Assembly: GCF_005222485.1 (NCBI RefSeq)
Contig: NZ_CP029078.1
Span: 2,880,001-2,944,000, forward strand
Length of the DNA stretch: 64,000 nt
Reading direction: 5' to 3'
From: Streptomyces griseoviridis
GTDB taxonomy: Bacteria > Actinomycetota > Actinomycetes > Streptomycetales > Streptomycetaceae
A program made the position numbers and the translations under genes. Each line of letters starts with the position of its first letter. The first letter of the stretch is position 1. This document shows, in pieces, positions 62,629-64,000 of the stretch. Below the pieces are notes generated by a model that saw only the letters and a program-made list of their open reading frames with translations, was not told the origin of the DNA and did not search any database.

Positions 62629-62705
62629 GCACAGGGGCCGAGGGCGCGGGCGCGTCGTCGCCGGGTCCCGCCCACCCCGTGCTTACCCCGGCCGCCGCCC
62701 CGGCG

Positions 62706-63902
62706 TCACACCCCGAGGGCCAGCAGTCGGGCCTCCGCGCGCTCCGGTGCGTACAGGTACTCCACGACCTGCGCCCCCGCCCCCACCAGGGCGGCCCGCT
62801 CGCCCAGCCGCGCGGTGACGACGTCGAGGTGGGCCGTGGAGCGCGGCAGCGCCCGCTGGTAGAGCAGTTCGCGGACGCCGGTCAGGAAGGGCGTTCCGGC
62901 CAGATCCCCGGCGATCATCAGGACCCCCGGGTTCAGCAGCGTGACGACGGTGGCCAGGACGTCCCCGACCAGCCGTCCGGCCTCGCGGGCCAGCGCGACC
63001 GCCTCCGGGTGCCCGGCCGCGAGCAGCTCCCGCACGTCCGAGCCCGAATCGGCCGGCACCCCCGCCTCGGTCAGCCGCCTGGCCACCGCGCCGCCGCTCG
63101 CGACGGCCGCGAGGCAGCCGTGCGAGCCGCACCGGCACAGCGCGTCGGCGCCCACCCTGATGTGCCCGATGTCCCCGGCGCCGCCGTCGATGCCCCGGTA
63201 GACGGAGCCGTCGACCACCACGCCCGCGCCGATCCCGGTGGAGACCTTGACCAGCACGAAGGCCGAGCAGTCGGGGTGTCCCGCGCGCTGTTCGCCGTAG
63301 GCCATCAGATTGGCGTCGTTGTCGACCAGGACGGGGACCGCGGGGGCCCCGGCCCGTTCGGTGAAGGCCCTGGCCAGCCGGCCTCTTATGTCGTAGCCGT
63401 CCCAGCCGGGCATCATCGGCGGCTGCACCACCCGGCCGGTCTCGCTGTCGACGGGCCCCGGCACGGCGAGCCCGATGCCGCAGACCGCGCGCGCGGGTCT
63501 GCCGGTCGCCGCGAGCAGCTCGGCGAACCAGCCGCCGAGCGCGGCGAGCACCGTCTCCGGGCCGTCCTCGACGGACAGCTCGCCCGAGCGCTCCGCGAGG
63601 ATCTCGCCGCCCAGCGAGAGCAGCGCGGCGCGGGCGTGCCGGGTGTCGAGGTCGGCGGCGAGGACGACGGCGTGCGCGTCGTCGAACTCCAGGGTGATGG
63701 AGGGGCGACCGCCCAGCGGGGAGCCGACCGGGCCGCCCGCGCCCTCGCGCAGCCAGCCGGCGCGGAAGAGCCGGTCGAGACGCTGCCCGACGGTGGCCCT
63801 GGAGAGACCGGTGGCCTGCTGGAGGGCGCCGCGTGTGGTGGCTCGCCCGCTTCGCACCAGTTCGAGCAGGTCCCCGGCGCTGGTCTGTCCCCGACCCGTC
63901 AT
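62706..63902 (-). CDS. ROK-family transcriptional regulator
   Basis: 398 residues. An N-terminal helix-turn-helix (ATTRGALQQATGLSRATVGQRLDRLFRAGWL) is joined to a ROK sugar-kinase-like domain with DNDANLMAYGEQRAG, STGIGAGVVVDG and the zinc-binding CRCGSHGCLAAVASG. Such repressors (NagC/XylR type) bind sugars or sugar phosphates. ATG at 63902 follows AAGGGGG with short spacing. The ~90 bp upstream are unusually AT-rich and contain its promoter and perhaps an autoregulatory site. Target genes probably lie beyond the right edge. Confidence 0.92.
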   Translation of the reverse strand: MTGRGQTSAGDLLELVRSGRATTRGALQQATGLSRATVGQRLDRLFRAGWLREGAGGPVGSPLGGRPSITLEFDDAHAVVLAADLDTRHARAALLSLGGEILAERSGELSVEDGPETVLAALGGWFAELLAATGRPARAVCGIGLAVPGPVDSETGRVVQPPMMPGWDGYDIRGRLARAFTERAGAPAVPVLVDNDANLMAYGEQRAGHPDCSAFVLVKVSTGIGAGVVVDGSVYRGIDGGAGDIGHIRVGADALCRCGSHGCLAAVASGGAVARRLTEAGVPADSGSDVRELLAAGHPEAVALAREAGRLVGDVLATVVTLLNPGVLMIAGDLAGTPFLTGVRELLYQRALPRSTAHLDVVTARLGERAALVGAGAQVVEYLYAPERAEARLLALGV

Positions 63903-64000
63903 GCGCACCCCCTTGTGTTTCTCAACCCTGCATTACATATTGAGTTTTGCGTGTTAAATAGACGTAACCCTACGGTAGCCAAGACCGAACCCGGTCGGCA

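Larger units (their letters stand above)
62137..62705. other. gene-free regulatory stretch between ppdK and the ROK gene
   Basis: About 570 bp without a credible gene. It holds a 21-bp palindrome (62391-62411), a short AT-richer promoter-like zone around 62340-62390 (containing TCGATCGA) and, at 62572-62628, a duplicated 22-bp GC-rich unit. The ppdK promoter should lie here. Confidence 0.5.

Overview
The window is high-GC actinobacterial chromosome, almost certainly Streptomyces. Evidence: extreme third-position GC, many GTG starts, purine-rich ribosome binding sites, Tat- and Sec-exported hydrolases, a class F sortase, ChW-repeat protein, MreB-like Mbl, and a block matB - mbl - hrdA - dnaG - dgt - ppdK that, from memory, resembles the S. 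coelicolor SCO2444-SCO2494 neighbourhood. No insertion sequence, prophage, CRISPR array, rRNA or plasmid function was seen.

Layout. 1-6.7 kb: an aromatic-modification pair (O-methyltransferase with an unassigned N-terminal domain, and a PobA-like flavin hydroxylase), a Tat-exported intradiol dioxygenase, a TSUP permease and a divergent NmrA/TetR pair with a duplicated operator. 6.7-11.7 kb: a cysteine-free Rrf2 regulator and convergent secreted GH35 and intracellular GH51 glycosidases, suggesting arabinogalactan use. 12.0-18.3 kb: the most unusual locus, a tightly coupled cassette of two IrrE/ImmA-like zinc metallopeptidases, three paralogous seven-helix membrane proteins and one FAD monooxygenase. 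18.3-25.3 kb: repeats, an SMP-30 lactonase/IclR operon, a secreted zinc protease, an ATP-grasp enzyme, a PP2C remnant, malonyl-CoA synthetase MatB expanded by in-frame tandem repeats, and a 19-residue peptide gene.

25.4-37.7 kb: a giant subtilase, Mbl and a degenerate GAF histidine kinase, small and secreted proteins, a ChW protein, three tRNA genes with two terminators, a YtxH-like protein and a sugar kinase. 37.8-47.7 kb: the housekeeping core, with a heterodimeric ABC exporter converging on sigma factor HrdA, then primase DnaG, a ferredoxin-reductase-like flavoenzyme and dGTPase. 47.9-59.1 kb: a TetR/hydrolase divergon, SanA-like and cyclotransferase-like proteins, an M4 protease, an FMN reductase, a sortase with its probable substrate, a secreted protein preceded by two amyloid-like motifs, a second TSUP permease, a SulP pseudogene and a GIY-YIG protein. 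59.4-64 kb: pyruvate phosphate dikinase and a ROK regulator.

Three themes cross the window. Exported proteins dominate. The inverted motif TGAC-N5-(G/A)TCA recurs upstream of three unrelated secreted-protein genes. In-frame tandem repeats have expanded at four places in coding sequence (MatB twice, the subtilase, the cyclotransferase). All functional statements rest on reading motifs by eye; no database search was run.
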